A stretch of DNA of 64,000 bases from Duganella levis (GTDB lineage Bacteria; Pseudomonadota; Gammaproteobacteria; Burkholderiales; Burkholderiaceae_D): assembly GCF_009857605.1 (NCBI RefSeq), contig NZ_WWCT01000015.1, positions 62,001-126,000 on the forward strand, given 5' to 3'. Positions 28,361 to 37,116 of the stretch are shown here, piece by piece; position 1 is the stretch's first letter, and each line of letters opens with the position of its first letter. The notes under the pieces are model-generated. The model had not been told where the DNA came from, searched no databases, and saw only the letters and a program-made list of their open reading frames with translations. Position numbers and translations under genes: made by a program.

Positions 28361-29473
28361 ATGGGGGTGAACAAGAAGCTGCTGGCGGCACTGGCTGCGG
28401 CGGCGGTGGGCAATGCCTGGGCCGGGGCGACGATCAATATGGGCGACGACAAGTCGGTCACGGTCGGTTTCGGCCTGCGCGAGAGCTACACCAGCGCGGA
28501 CAACGGCGCGCCGGATGGCGGCCGTTCCAGCGACTTTAATCTGGACAGCGGCCGCCTGTTCTTCGGCGCTTCGCTGAACAAGAACATCAAGGGCATGTTC
28601 AACACCGAGTGGGATGGCGACAAGATCCGCGTGCTGGATGCGGCCGGGCAGTTCGCCATTTCGCCTGAACTCAATATCTGGGCCGGCCGCCTGCTGTCGC
28701 CGTCCGACCGCGCCAACATGGCCGGTCCTTACTACTCGCTGGGCGGCGGCTACTGGGCTGGCGTGGCCTCGCGCTACGGCTACAACGGCGGCATCTTCCG
28801 GGGCCGCGACGACGGCGTGGTCGTGTGGGGCAATGCCGGCGACGGCGGACGCCTGGGCTACTCGTTCGGCGCTTTCGAGGGCCACACCTTCGGCATCGGT
28901 TCGCTGACGCAGTCGCAGGCCAAGGCCGCAGGCATCAAGGCCGATGATTCGCTGATGTATGCGGGCCGCGTGCAGTACGACTTCTGGGACGCGGAACCGG
29001 GCTACTACGGCACCGGCAATTACCTCGGCGGCGCCGACATCCTCGCCATCGGCGTGGCGGGCCGCTATCAGAAGGACGGCATCCTGACTGCCGGCGCGGT
29101 CGGCAAGTACAGCTCCTACAACGTCGACTTCCTGCTGGAGAAGCGCATCAAGGGCGCCGGCGCCTTCGCCATCGAGGCGGCCTGGTACAACTACGACACC
29201 GACGACATCATCAAGGCCGAACAGGGCAAGGCGTATTCCGCCGGCGCTTCCTACATCTTCGAGCAGAAGGTCGGCTGGGGCAAGTTCCAGCCCTTCGTGC
29301 GCTGGCAGAAGTTCGCCGCCGACACCAACATCGACACTAGGCAGTATGACGCCGGCGTCAACTACATCATCGACGGCTACAACGCGCAGGTCAGCGCCGT
29401 GTACTCGAAGACCAAGATCACCAGCGTGGCCGACCAGGACAAGTTCCAGATCGCGCTACAACTTCAATACTGA
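28361..29473 (+). CDS. outer-membrane porin-like protein next to the urea transporter
   Basis: A 370-residue protein with a signal peptide ending NAWA (ATG at 28361 after a GGGGAGAG ribosome binding site). The mature part has alternating amphipathic strands rich in Tyr, Gly and Asp (VGFGLRESYTSADNGAP, GRLFFGASLNKNIKGMFNTEW) and ends ...DQDKFQIALQLQY, a C-terminal aromatic signature for BAM-mediated insertion. It lies 22 bases upstream of urtA on the same strand. Porins of the FmdC short-chain amide/urea type occur next to such transporters, so urea passage is a reasonable inference, not shown. Confidence 0.8.
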   Translation: MGVNKKLLAALAAAAVGNAWAGATINMGDDKSVTVGFGLRESYTSADNGAPDGGRSSDFNLDSGRLFFGASLNKNIKGMFNTEWDGDKIRVLDAAGQFAISPELNIWAGRLLSPSDRANMAGPYYSLGGGYWAGVASRYGYNGGIFRGRDDGVVVWGNAGDGGRLGYSFGAFEGHTFGIGSLTQSQAKAAGIKADDSLMYAGRVQYDFWDAEPGYYGTGNYLGGADILAIGVAGRYQKDGILTAGAVGKYSSYNVDFLLEKRIKGAGAFAIEAAWYNYDTDDIIKAEQGKAYSAGASYIFEQKVGWGKFQPFVRWQKFAADTNIDTRQYDAGVNYIIDGYNAQVSAVYSKTKITSVADQDKFQIALQLQY

Positions 29474-29495
29474 TTAACCACCACGGAGTTTAGCT

Positions 29496-30752
29496 ATGCA
29501 AAATCGTCGTCATTTTATCGGCACCTTGAGCCGCATCGCCGCCGCTACCGCCTTGCTGGCGGCCGGCACGCAGGCCTACGCTGCGGACACCATCAAGATC
29601 GGCATCCTGCATTCGCTGTCCGGCACCATGGCCATTTCGGAGACGTCGCTGAAGGACGTGGCGCTGATGACCATCGATGAAATCAACGCCAAGGGTGGCG
29701 TGATGGGCAAGAAGCTGGAAGCGGTGGTGGTCGATCCGGCCTCGAACTGGCCGCTGTTTGCGGAAAAGGCGCGTGGCCTGATCGCGCAGGACAAGGTGTC
29801 GGTGGTGTTCGGCTGCTGGACCTCGGTGTCGCGCAAGTCGGTGCTGCCGGTGTTCAAGGAGCTCAATAGCCTGCTGTTCTACCCGGTGCAGTACGAGGGC
29901 GAGGAACTGGAGAAGAATGTGTTCTACACCGGCGCGGCGCCGAACCAGCAGGCGATTCCTGCGGTCGAGTACCTGATGAGCAAGGACGGCGGCGGCGCCA
30001 AGCGCTTCGTGCTGCTGGGGACCGACTACGTGTATCCACGCACCACCAACAAGATCCTGCGCGCTTTCCTGAAGAGCAAAGGCGTGAAGGATAGCGATAT
30101 CGATGAGGTGTACACGCCTTTCGGCCATTCGGATTACCAGACCATCGTCGCCAACATCAAGAAGTTTTCGGCGGGCGGCAAGACGGCGGTGATTTCGACC
30201 ATTAACGGCGACTCCAATGTGCCGTTCTACAAAGAGCTGGGCAACGCCGGCCTGAAGGCGACCGACGTGCCAGTGGTGGCGTTCTCGGTTGGCGAAGAAG
30301 AGCTGCGCGGCGTCGACACCAAGCCGCTGGTGGGCCACCTGGCGGCGTGGAACTACTTCGAGTCGATCAAAAATCCGGTGAATGCGGAGTTCATCAAGAA
30401 GTGGAAGGCGTATGCGGTCGCCAAGAAGCTGCCGAATGCCGGCACGGTGGTGACCAACGATCCGATGGAAGCGACTTATGTCGGCATTCACATGTGGGCG
30501 CAGGCGGTGGAGAAGGCCAAGTCGACCGACACCGACAAGGTGATCGCGGCGATGGCCGGCCAGACCTACAAGGCGCCGGACGGCTTTACGCTGACCATGG
30601 ATGCGACCAACCATCATCTGCACAAGCCGGTGTTCATTGGCGAGATTCGTCCGGACGGCCAGTTCAACGTGGTGTGGAAAACGCCAGGTCCGGTGCGCGC
30701 CAATCCTTGGAGCCCGTACATTCCGGGTAACGAGGGCAAGCAGAAGCTGTAA
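29496..30752 (+). CDS. urtA: urea ABC transporter, substrate-binding protein
   Basis: A 418-residue type-I periplasmic binding protein. The signal sequence has a twin-Arg motif (NRRHFIGT) and ends in AYA. The mature part begins DTIKIGILHSLSGTMAISETSLKDVALMTIDEINAKGGVMGKK, the classic UrtA/AmiC-like start, with the FGCWTSVSRKSVLPVF and NGDSNVPFYKELGNAG segments that distinguish urea binders from branched-chain amino-acid binders. It is followed by a stem-loop and urtBCDE. Confidence 0.95.
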   Translation: MQNRRHFIGTLSRIAAATALLAAGTQAYAADTIKIGILHSLSGTMAISETSLKDVALMTIDEINAKGGVMGKKLEAVVVDPASNWPLFAEKARGLIAQDKVSVVFGCWTSVSRKSVLPVFKELNSLLFYPVQYEGEELEKNVFYTGAAPNQQAIPAVEYLMSKDGGGAKRFVLLGTDYVYPRTTNKILRAFLKSKGVKDSDIDEVYTPFGHSDYQTIVANIKKFSAGGKTAVISTINGDSNVPFYKELGNAGLKATDVPVVAFSVGEEELRGVDTKPLVGHLAAWNYFESIKNPVNAEFIKKWKAYAVAKKLPNAGTVVTNDPMEATYVGIHMWAQAVEKAKSTDTDKVIAAMAGQTYKAPDGFTLTMDATNHHLHKPVFIGEIRPDGQFNVVWKTPGPVRANPWSPYIPGNEGKQKL

Positions 30753-30759
30753 CCGATAT

Positions 30760-30781
30760 GCCCCGCGCAGTTGCGCGGGGC
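30760..30781 (+). other. intercistronic stem-loop between urtA and urtB
   Basis: A perfect 9-bp stem, GCCCCGCGC / GCGCGGGGC, with a 4-base loop and no U-tract, lies 8 bases after the urtA stop. Such structures often stabilise the upstream mRNA of a binding-protein gene and reduce downstream expression, which fits the need for excess UrtA (inference). Confidence 0.65.
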
Positions 30782-30805
30782 TGCTTCACCTGAGGACTAC
30801 GCATC

Positions 30806-32377
30806 TTGAAAAAACTCCTGCTTCTTGCCTGCCTGCTGTGCGCGGGCCTTGCGCGCGCGGCGATCGATCCCGCCGTGCTGGCGCCATTGGCCGGTGACGA
30901 TGCCGACGCGCGCGTCGCCGCCATCGCCACCATCGGCGCACTCGCCACCGACGACGCCACGCGGCTGCTGACGGCGCTGCAAAACGGCGACGTCTACACC
31001 ACGCCGGACGGCAAGCTGTATATCGTCGCCGACGACAAAGCCTACAACCCGGCTACCGGCGCCACCACCGCGCTGCCCGAAGGCCTGGACGGCATCATGA
31101 TCAACAACCGTTTGCGCGGCGCCGTCGAAGAGGCGCTGTCGGCGCTGAAGATGTTCTCGCCTGACCGCGCGCAACGCCTGGCCGCCGTCACCGAACTGCA
31201 AAAGAGCACCACGCTGGCGCAAGCGCCATTGATCGAGAAAGCGCTGGCGAAAGAGCAGGACGCCGGGATCCGCGAGCTACTGCGCCTGGTCGCCGCCACG
31301 GCCAACCTGCAATCTCCGCAAGCCGCCAGGCGCAAGGCCGCCGTGGAGGCGCTGGCCGACAGCAGCAATGCCAACCTGCGCCCCGCGCTGCAAGCCATGC
31401 TGGCCAGTGACCCCGACCAAAGCGTGCGCATCGCCGCCGCCCATACGCTGCAGGCGCTGGACAGCCGCCTGGCGCGCACCGAATTTGTCGGCAATCTGTT
31501 TTACGGCGTCTCGCTGGGCAGCGTGCTGTTGCTGGCGGCGCTGGGCCTGGCCATCACCTTTGGCCTGATGGGCATCATCAACATGGCGCACGGCGAACTG
31601 CTGATGATCGGCGCCTACACCACCTACCTGTGCCAGCTGGCCTTCCGCCGCTGGGCGCCGGATGCGCTGGACTGGTATCTGGCCGCCGCGCTGCCGGCCG
31701 CCTTCATCGTCACCGCGCTGGTCGGCATTGTGCTTGAGCGCACGGTGATCCGCTGGCTCTACGGCCGCCCGCTGGAAACGCTGCTGGCCACCTGGGGCAT
31801 CAGCCTGATATTGATGCAGGCGGTGCGCACCATCTTCGGCGCGCAGAACGTTGAAGTGGCCAATCCGGCCTGGATGTCCGGCGGCGTGACCGTGCTCGGA
31901 TCGCTGGTGCTGGCCTACAACCGCATCGCCATCATCGTCTTCGCCGCGCTGGTGGTGGCCGGTGTGTGGCTGATCCTGAACAAGACGCGTCTCGGCCTGT
32001 TCGTCCGCGCCGTGATGCAGAACCGCCGCATGGCCGGCTGCGTCGGCGTCTCTACCGCCAAGATCGACATGATGACTTTCGGCCTGGGTTCCGGCATCGC
32101 CGGCCTGGGTGGCGTGGCGCTGTCGCAACTGGGGAACGTGGGGCCGGACCTGGGCCAGGGCTACATCGTCGATTCCTTCATGGTGGTGGTGCTGGGCGGT
32201 GTCGGCCAGCTGGCCGGCACGGTGATCGCCGCGCTGGGACTGGGTGAAGCGAACAAGTTCCTGGAGCCGGTGGCGGGTGCGGTGCTGGCCAAGATCGCCA
32301 TCCTGGTATTCATCATCATCTTTATCCAGAAGCGTCCGCAAGGGCTGTTCGCCATGAAAGGAAGGAGCGCTGAATGA
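30806..32377 (+). CDS. urtB: urea ABC transporter permease UrtB
   Basis: A 523-residue permease of the branched-chain type. It starts at TTG (MKKLLLLACLLCAGLARA signal-like segment) with AGGA upstream. An N-terminal region of about 210 residues is exported and helical (HEAT-like spacing, e.g. LRPALQAMLASDPDQSVRIAAAHTLQALD) and is typical of proteobacterial UrtB. The membrane domain follows (GVSLGSVLLLAALGLAITFGLMGIINMAHGELLMIGAYTTYL ...). It overlaps urtC by ATGA. Confidence 0.95.
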   Translation: MKKLLLLACLLCAGLARAAIDPAVLAPLAGDDADARVAAIATIGALATDDATRLLTALQNGDVYTTPDGKLYIVADDKAYNPATGATTALPEGLDGIMINNRLRGAVEEALSALKMFSPDRAQRLAAVTELQKSTTLAQAPLIEKALAKEQDAGIRELLRLVAATANLQSPQAARRKAAVEALADSSNANLRPALQAMLASDPDQSVRIAAAHTLQALDSRLARTEFVGNLFYGVSLGSVLLLAALGLAITFGLMGIINMAHGELLMIGAYTTYLCQLAFRRWAPDALDWYLAAALPAAFIVTALVGIVLERTVIRWLYGRPLETLLATWGISLILMQAVRTIFGAQNVEVANPAWMSGGVTVLGSLVLAYNRIAIIVFAALVVAGVWLILNKTRLGLFVRAVMQNRRMAGCVGVSTAKIDMMTFGLGSGIAGLGGVALSQLGNVGPDLGQGYIVDSFMVVVLGGVGQLAGTVIAALGLGEANKFLEPVAGAVLAKIAILVFIIIFIQKRPQGLFAMKGRSAE

Positions 32378-33447
32378 ATCATCCCTCATTATTTTCGCGC
32401 CGAGCGTGGACCGGCATCGTCGCCTGTACCGTGGTGCTGGCGGCGCTGCCGCTGCTGAATCTCTTCTTCGCCGACGGCCATGCGCTGCATGTGCCGAGCT
32501 ACCTGGTAAGCCTGATCGGCAAATTCATGTGCTACGCACTGGCGGCGCTGGCGCTGGACATGGTGTGGGGCTATGCCGGCATCCTGTCGCTGGGCCACGG
32601 TGTGTTCTTTGCGCTGGGGGCTTATGCGCACGGCATGTACCTGATGCGCGCCATCGGCCGCGAAGGCGTGTACCAGAGCGACCTGCCGGACTTCATGGTA
32701 TTTTTGGACTGGAAAACCTATCCATGGTTCTGGAGCGGCACCGACAGCTTCTGGGTATCGCTGGCGCTGGTGGTGCTGGTGCCGGGCGTGCTGGCCTTCG
32801 TGTTCGGCTTCTTCGCCTTCCGCTCGCGCATCAAGGGTGTGTACTTCTCGATCATCACGCAGGCCATGACGTATGCCTTCATGCTGCTGTTCTTCCGTAA
32901 TAACACCGGCTTTGGCGGCAACAACGGCTTCACGGACTTCAAGCGCATTCTCGGCTATTCGATCAGCGCGCCGGGCACCAAGGCCACGCTGTACCTGGTG
33001 ACGCTGGCGGTGCTGCTTGGCGCGCTGCTGCTGTGCCGCTGGATCGTCACCTCCAAGCTGGGACGCGTGCTGCAGGCGGTGCGCGATTCGGAGTCGCGGC
33101 TGATGTTCATTGGTTATAACCCGCTGTGGTTCAAGCTCTTTGTGTGGACGCTGTCGGCGGTGCTGTGCGGGATCGCCGGCGCGCTGTACGTGCCGCAGGT
33201 GGGCATCATCAATCCGTCCGAGATGTCGCCGGCGAATTCGATCGAGATGGTGATCTGGGCGGCGGTCGGCGGGCGGGGCACGCTGCTCGGCCCCATCATC
33301 GGCGCGTTTTCGGTGAATGGCCTGAAAAGCTGGTTCACCGGCGCCTTTCCGGATCTGTGGCTGTTTGCATTGGGCTTGATCTTTATCCTGGTGACGCGCT
33401 ATCTGCCGCGCGGGCTGGCCGGGCTGGTACGCAAGGAGCAGGCATGA
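32374..33447 (+). CDS. urtC: urea ABC transporter permease UrtC
   Basis: A 357-residue inner-membrane permease of the LivM type, with about ten helices and the LSLGHGVFFALGAYAHGMYL motif near residues 70-90 and the conserved RAVRDSESRLMFIGYN-like EAA loop (VRDSESRLMFIGYNPLWFKL) that contacts the ATPases. It is translationally coupled to urtB and urtD by ATGA overlaps. Confidence 0.95.
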   Translation: MNHPSLFSRRAWTGIVACTVVLAALPLLNLFFADGHALHVPSYLVSLIGKFMCYALAALALDMVWGYAGILSLGHGVFFALGAYAHGMYLMRAIGREGVYQSDLPDFMVFLDWKTYPWFWSGTDSFWVSLALVVLVPGVLAFVFGFFAFRSRIKGVYFSIITQAMTYAFMLLFFRNNTGFGGNNGFTDFKRILGYSISAPGTKATLYLVTLAVLLGALLLCRWIVTSKLGRVLQAVRDSESRLMFIGYNPLWFKLFVWTLSAVLCGIAGALYVPQVGIINPSEMSPANSIEMVIWAAVGGRGTLLGPIIGAFSVNGLKSWFTGAFPDLWLFALGLIFILVTRYLPRGLAGLVRKEQA

Positions 33448-34235
33448 CTTTGAACGATGCGCGTATTGCGCAGCAAGGGCTGGATACGACGCACGGCGCG
33501 ATCCTGTACCTGGAAGAGATTAGCGTGGTGTTCGACGGCTTCCGCGCGCTCAATAAACTGAGCCTGGATATTTCGGTCGGTGAGCTGCGCTGCATTATCG
33601 GCCCGAATGGCGCCGGCAAGACCACCATGATGGACGTCATCACCGGGAAGACGCGGCCGACCTCCGGCACTGCCTACTTCGGCCAGACCATGGACCTGAG
33701 CCGCATGAGCGAGCACCAGATCGCGCATGCCGGCATTGGCCGCAAGTTCCAGCGGCCGACGGTGTTCGAGCAGCACACGGTGTTCGAGAACCTGGAGCTG
33801 GCCATGAAGCTGGACAAGCGTGTGCGGCCAACGCTGTTCGCGCGGCTTTCGTCGGACCAGCGCGGCAAGATCGACGAGATCCTCAAGCTGATACGCCTGA
33901 ACGGCAGTGAGCAGCGCCTGGCCGGGCTGCTGTCGCACGGTCAGAAGCAGTGGCTGGAGATCGGCATGCTGCAGATGCAGGAGCCGCAGCTGATTTTGCT
34001 GGACGAACCGGTGGCCGGCATGTCGGACGCCGAAACGGCGCGCACGGCGGAGCTGCTGAACGAATTGCGGGGCAAGCATTCCATCGTGGTGGTCGAGCAT
34101 GACATGGCCTTCGTGACCGAGATCGCGCAGCAGGGCGTGGTGACGGTGCTGCATGAAGGCGCGGTGCTGGCGCAGGGCCGCATGGAAGAAGTGCAGGCCG
34201 ATGAACGTGTGATTGAAGTCTATCTGGGACGCTGA
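33444..34235 (+). CDS. urtD: urea ABC transporter ATP-binding protein UrtD
   Basis: A 263-residue LivG-type ATPase. The start is the ATG at 33444 overlapping urtC. Walker A is GPNGAGKTTMMD, the signature is degenerate (LSHGQKQWLEIG in place of LSGGQ, as is usual for UrtD) and Walker B is LILLDEPVAGMSD. It powers urea import with UrtE. Confidence 0.95.
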   Translation: MTLNDARIAQQGLDTTHGAILYLEEISVVFDGFRALNKLSLDISVGELRCIIGPNGAGKTTMMDVITGKTRPTSGTAYFGQTMDLSRMSEHQIAHAGIGRKFQRPTVFEQHTVFENLELAMKLDKRVRPTLFARLSSDQRGKIDEILKLIRLNGSEQRLAGLLSHGQKQWLEIGMLQMQEPQLILLDEPVAGMSDAETARTAELLNELRGKHSIVVVEHDMAFVTEIAQQGVVTVLHEGAVLAQGRMEEVQADERVIEVYLGR

Positions 34236-34239
34236 CGCT

Positions 34240-34938
34240 ATGCTGCAAGTAGAAAAAATCAACCAGTACTACGGTTCCTCGCATACCTTGCGCGGTGTGT
34301 CGCTGGAGCTGGAAAAGGGCAAGTGCATGGCGCTGCTGGGCCGTAATGGCGTCGGCAAGACCACGCTGCTCAAGTGTCTGATGGGCGTGCTGCCGGTGTC
34401 GGCCGGCAGCGTGAAACTGGAGGGACGCGATATCACCAAACTGGCGCCGCACCAGCGCGCGCGGGCCGGCATCGCCTACGTGCCGCAGGGCCGCGAGATC
34501 TTCGCCCGGCTGACGGTGGAGGAAAACCTGCTGATGGGCCTCGCCACCCACAGCGGCAAGAAGGCGCACACCATCAAGGGCGAGGTATATGAACTGTTCC
34601 CGGTGCTGAAGGAGATGCTGCACCGGCGCGGCGGCGACCTGTCCGGCGGCCAGCAGCAGCAGCTGGCGATCGCGCGCGCGCTGCTGGCGGAGCCGAAACT
34701 GATCATTCTCGACGAGCCGACTGAGGGCATCCAGCCGTCGATCATCAAGGACATCGGCAACGTGATCCGCCTGCTGCGCCAGCGCGGCGATATGGCGATC
34801 CTGCTGTGCGAGCAGTACTTCGATTTCGCGCACGAGCTGGCGGACCAGTTCATGGTGCTGTCGCGCGGCGAGGTGGTGGCGTCCGGCGCGCAGTCAGTGA
34901 TGAACGACCCGGAGGTCAAGCGCCATCTCGCGGTTTAA
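34240..34938 (+). CDS. urtE: urea ABC transporter ATP-binding protein UrtE
   Basis: A 232-residue LivF-type ATPase. The start is the ATG at 34240, 4 bases after urtD. Walker A is GRNGVGKTTLLK, the signature LSGGQQQQLAIARALL and Walker B LIILDEPTEGIQPSI; the TEGIQ sequence is characteristic of UrtE. It is the last gene of the operon; its stop interlocks with that of the convergent binding-protein gene, so there is no intergenic terminator. Confidence 0.95.
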   Translation: MLQVEKINQYYGSSHTLRGVSLELEKGKCMALLGRNGVGKTTLLKCLMGVLPVSAGSVKLEGRDITKLAPHQRARAGIAYVPQGREIFARLTVEENLLMGLATHSGKKAHTIKGEVYELFPVLKEMLHRRGGDLSGGQQQQLAIARALLAEPKLIILDEPTEGIQPSIIKDIGNVIRLLRQRGDMAILLCEQYFDFAHELADQFMVLSRGEVVASGAQSVMNDPEVKRHLAV

Positions 34939-35735
34939 TGCGTCTTGAAGAAATTGCGGGTGATGGCATCCATTTCACCCGTGTGCTTCATTAGTGAGAT
35001 GGCGTTGTCGAACTGTTTGACGAAGTCGTTCTTGTAGGTGTACTTGCCGTTGTCACGGTCGGTGAAGCCAAGGAAGCCTTGCTTGACCGCGATCACCGCC
35101 GCTTCGGCGACGCTGGCGTGCATGCCGCCTTCATCATATTTGCCCTGGGCCTTGAGCTGGTTGAGCGTCCACTGGATCGACAGGCGGTCGTTGATGTAGC
35201 AGTCGATGCGCTTCAATCCCAGCTTGACGATGTTGGTCTCGCTGTCCTTGGCTTCTTCCACGCGCAGCTGGCGGGCGCGGACGGCCTGGTCGAACGCTTC
35301 GCCGCCGACGATGAAGCCGGCGTTGTTGCCGATGGTGAGACCATAGAAATCCTCCGGCCAGCGCTTGCGCGGCTTGGCCGCCAGAACGTCCTTGCGGCAG
35401 ACGGCCACCACGTGTTCTTCATACAGCGGCAGCGAATACGGCCAGGTCCACGGTTCGTCCTTGGTGTTCATATAGGGCGGGTAGAGGGCGAAGCCGGTGC
35501 CGGTGCGCAGCAGCGCCATGCCGCGCTTCCAGGGCACGGGCTGGATTTCGACTTTGTAGCCCTGCATGTGGCCGACAGCGGCGCGCACGATGTCGTAATA
35601 CAGGCCGGCGGGCTTGCCGTTTTTTTCGTAGGCGTAGGGAGGATAGCCGGCGTCGGCGTAGATCGTGACCGGAATGTCGGCCGCCTGCGCACTCGCGCAT
35701 AGCACAGAGATCAACGAGGTTAGCCAGAATTTCAT
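34935..35735 (-). CDS. periplasmic solute-binding protein, polar-amino-acid type
   Basis: A 266-residue SBP family 3 protein. The ATG at 35735 gives a signal peptide MKFWLTSLISVLCASAQA. The mature part starts with VTIYADAGYPPYAYEKNGKPAGLYYDIVRA and has WKRGMALLRTGTG and the LGLKRIDCYINDRLSIQW segment, all typical of the cluster-3 fold. It has no partner permease or ATPase here, so it may act as a lone sensor or feed a transporter elsewhere. It is 22 bases downstream of the DUF445 gene on the same strand. Confidence 0.88.
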   Translation of the reverse strand: MKFWLTSLISVLCASAQAADIPVTIYADAGYPPYAYEKNGKPAGLYYDIVRAAVGHMQGYKVEIQPVPWKRGMALLRTGTGFALYPPYMNTKDEPWTWPYSLPLYEEHVVAVCRKDVLAAKPRKRWPEDFYGLTIGNNAGFIVGGEAFDQAVRARQLRVEEAKDSETNIVKLGLKRIDCYINDRLSIQWTLNQLKAQGKYDEGGMHASVAEAAVIAVKQGFLGFTDRDNGKYTYKNDFVKQFDNAISLMKHTGEMDAITRNFFKTH

Positions 35736-35757
35736 GTAGGCCATCCTAACATGATAG

Positions 35758-37041
35758 TCAGGGATGGAGATAACTTCCTGCCCATTCCATGATCTGGGCA
35801 CTTGTATATAACAGCAGGCCGATCATGCCGCCCACCAGCGTGCCGTTGACGCGGATGAATTGCAGGTCCTTGCCGATATTGAGTTCGATCTGGCGCGACA
35901 TGTCCTGGTTGTCCCAGGCTTTGACGGTGTCGCTGATGTGGCGCGTGAGGAAGCTGGAGAAGGCCGGCGCCAGCGTGCGCGCCATACCGGCCATGTGCTG
36001 GTTGAGCGAGGCGCGCATGCCGGGATGGCGCAGCAGTTCTTCGCTGAGCCACTGGCTGGCCTGGATCACGCCGTCGTTCAGCTTCGATTCGCCGCCGGCG
36101 ATATCGGCCTTGATCCAGTCACGCACGCTGCCCCACAGGTCAGCGATGTAGTTATTGAAAGTGTCGCCGTCGCGCAGGTAGCGCTTGAAGTCTTCGCCGC
36201 GGGCGATGAAGGCGGGATCAGATTCCAGCCGCACCAGGAAGCGCTGCACCATGTCGTCGAACTTGAGGCGCAGCTTGTGATCGTGGTCGGCGGCGATGTC
36301 GAGCATCAGATTATTGAGTGCCTTGGCGATCATCGCCGCGCCGTTCTCGCTGATCCATTCGGTCGGCAGCACCAGTTCCATGGCGGCGTGTTCGCGTTTC
36401 AGCCAGGCGGCGATCTGGCCGGCGATGACGTCGCGCGTGGTGGGGCGGTTGATGACGCCCATCAGCGCCACCATGCCGTCGTCCAGCAGTTCCTGGTGGC
36501 GGCCGTCCTTGGTCAGCGTGGCCAGCAGCGAGCCTAATGAACGCGACATATCCAGCTTGCCGATGGCGGAGTTCAGGGCGTCGCGCAGCAGTTGCTGGAT
36601 GCGGGCATCGTCCACAGTAGCCAGGATTTCGGGCAGCAGTTGCAGCAGGTGGCTGGCGAGGTAGTTGCGGTTGGCCGGTTCCTTCAGCCATTCGGCGACG
36701 CTGGTGGCGGGATCGGTCTTCAGGATCACGGCCGCCAGCGATTCCGGCTTGAGGAATTTGTCTTCGACGAAGCCGGCCAGGTTGTCTGCGATGCGCTCCT
36801 TGTTATTGGGGATGATGGCGGTGTGGCGCGAGATGAACGGAATCGGCACCTTGCGGAACAGCGCCACCACGGCGAACCAGTCGGCCAGCGCGCCGACCAT
36901 GGCCGCCTCGGAGACGGCGCGCAGGCCGTCGGTCCACAAGCCGCGCGGCATCAGCGAGGTGATGACAAATACCGCCGCCGCTGCGGCCAGCAGCGACAGC
37001 GCCAGCCGCTTGGAGCGTTTCAGTTCTTCTTCCTTGGTCAT
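35758..37041 (-). CDS. DUF445 family membrane protein
   Basis: A 427-residue member of DUF445 (YjiN-like). An N-terminal hydrophobic helix (about 12-31) is followed by the family motif GLRAVSEAAMVGALADWFAVVALFRKVPIPFISRHTAIIPNNKERIADNLAGFVEDKFL. A long helical soluble part and a C-terminal membrane helix (GGMIGLLLYTSAQIMEW) complete it. It is probably anchored at both ends in the inner membrane. The biochemical role is unknown. It is cotranscribed with the following solute-binding gene. Confidence 0.9.
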   Translation of the reverse strand: MTKEEELKRSKRLALSLLAAAAAVFVITSLMPRGLWTDGLRAVSEAAMVGALADWFAVVALFRKVPIPFISRHTAIIPNNKERIADNLAGFVEDKFLKPESLAAVILKTDPATSVAEWLKEPANRNYLASHLLQLLPEILATVDDARIQQLLRDALNSAIGKLDMSRSLGSLLATLTKDGRHQELLDDGMVALMGVINRPTTRDVIAGQIAAWLKREHAAMELVLPTEWISENGAAMIAKALNNLMLDIAADHDHKLRLKFDDMVQRFLVRLESDPAFIARGEDFKRYLRDGDTFNNYIADLWGSVRDWIKADIAGGESKLNDGVIQASQWLSEELLRHPGMRASLNQHMAGMARTLAPAFSSFLTRHISDTVKAWDNQDMSRQIELNIGKDLQFIRVNGTLVGGMIGLLLYTSAQIMEWAGSYLHP

Positions 37042-37116
37042 GTTCCGCCACCCCTGAGTCGATCATCAGGGCAGTGTATGCCAAAGATGCCCCGTAGCGG
37101 CGCTAGCGTGGCTGTT

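Noticed and set aside
29860..30752. Assignment of urtA as a branched-chain amino-acid binding protein
   Set aside because: The complete urtABCDE order, the TEGIQ signature in UrtE and UrtA-type segments favour urea.
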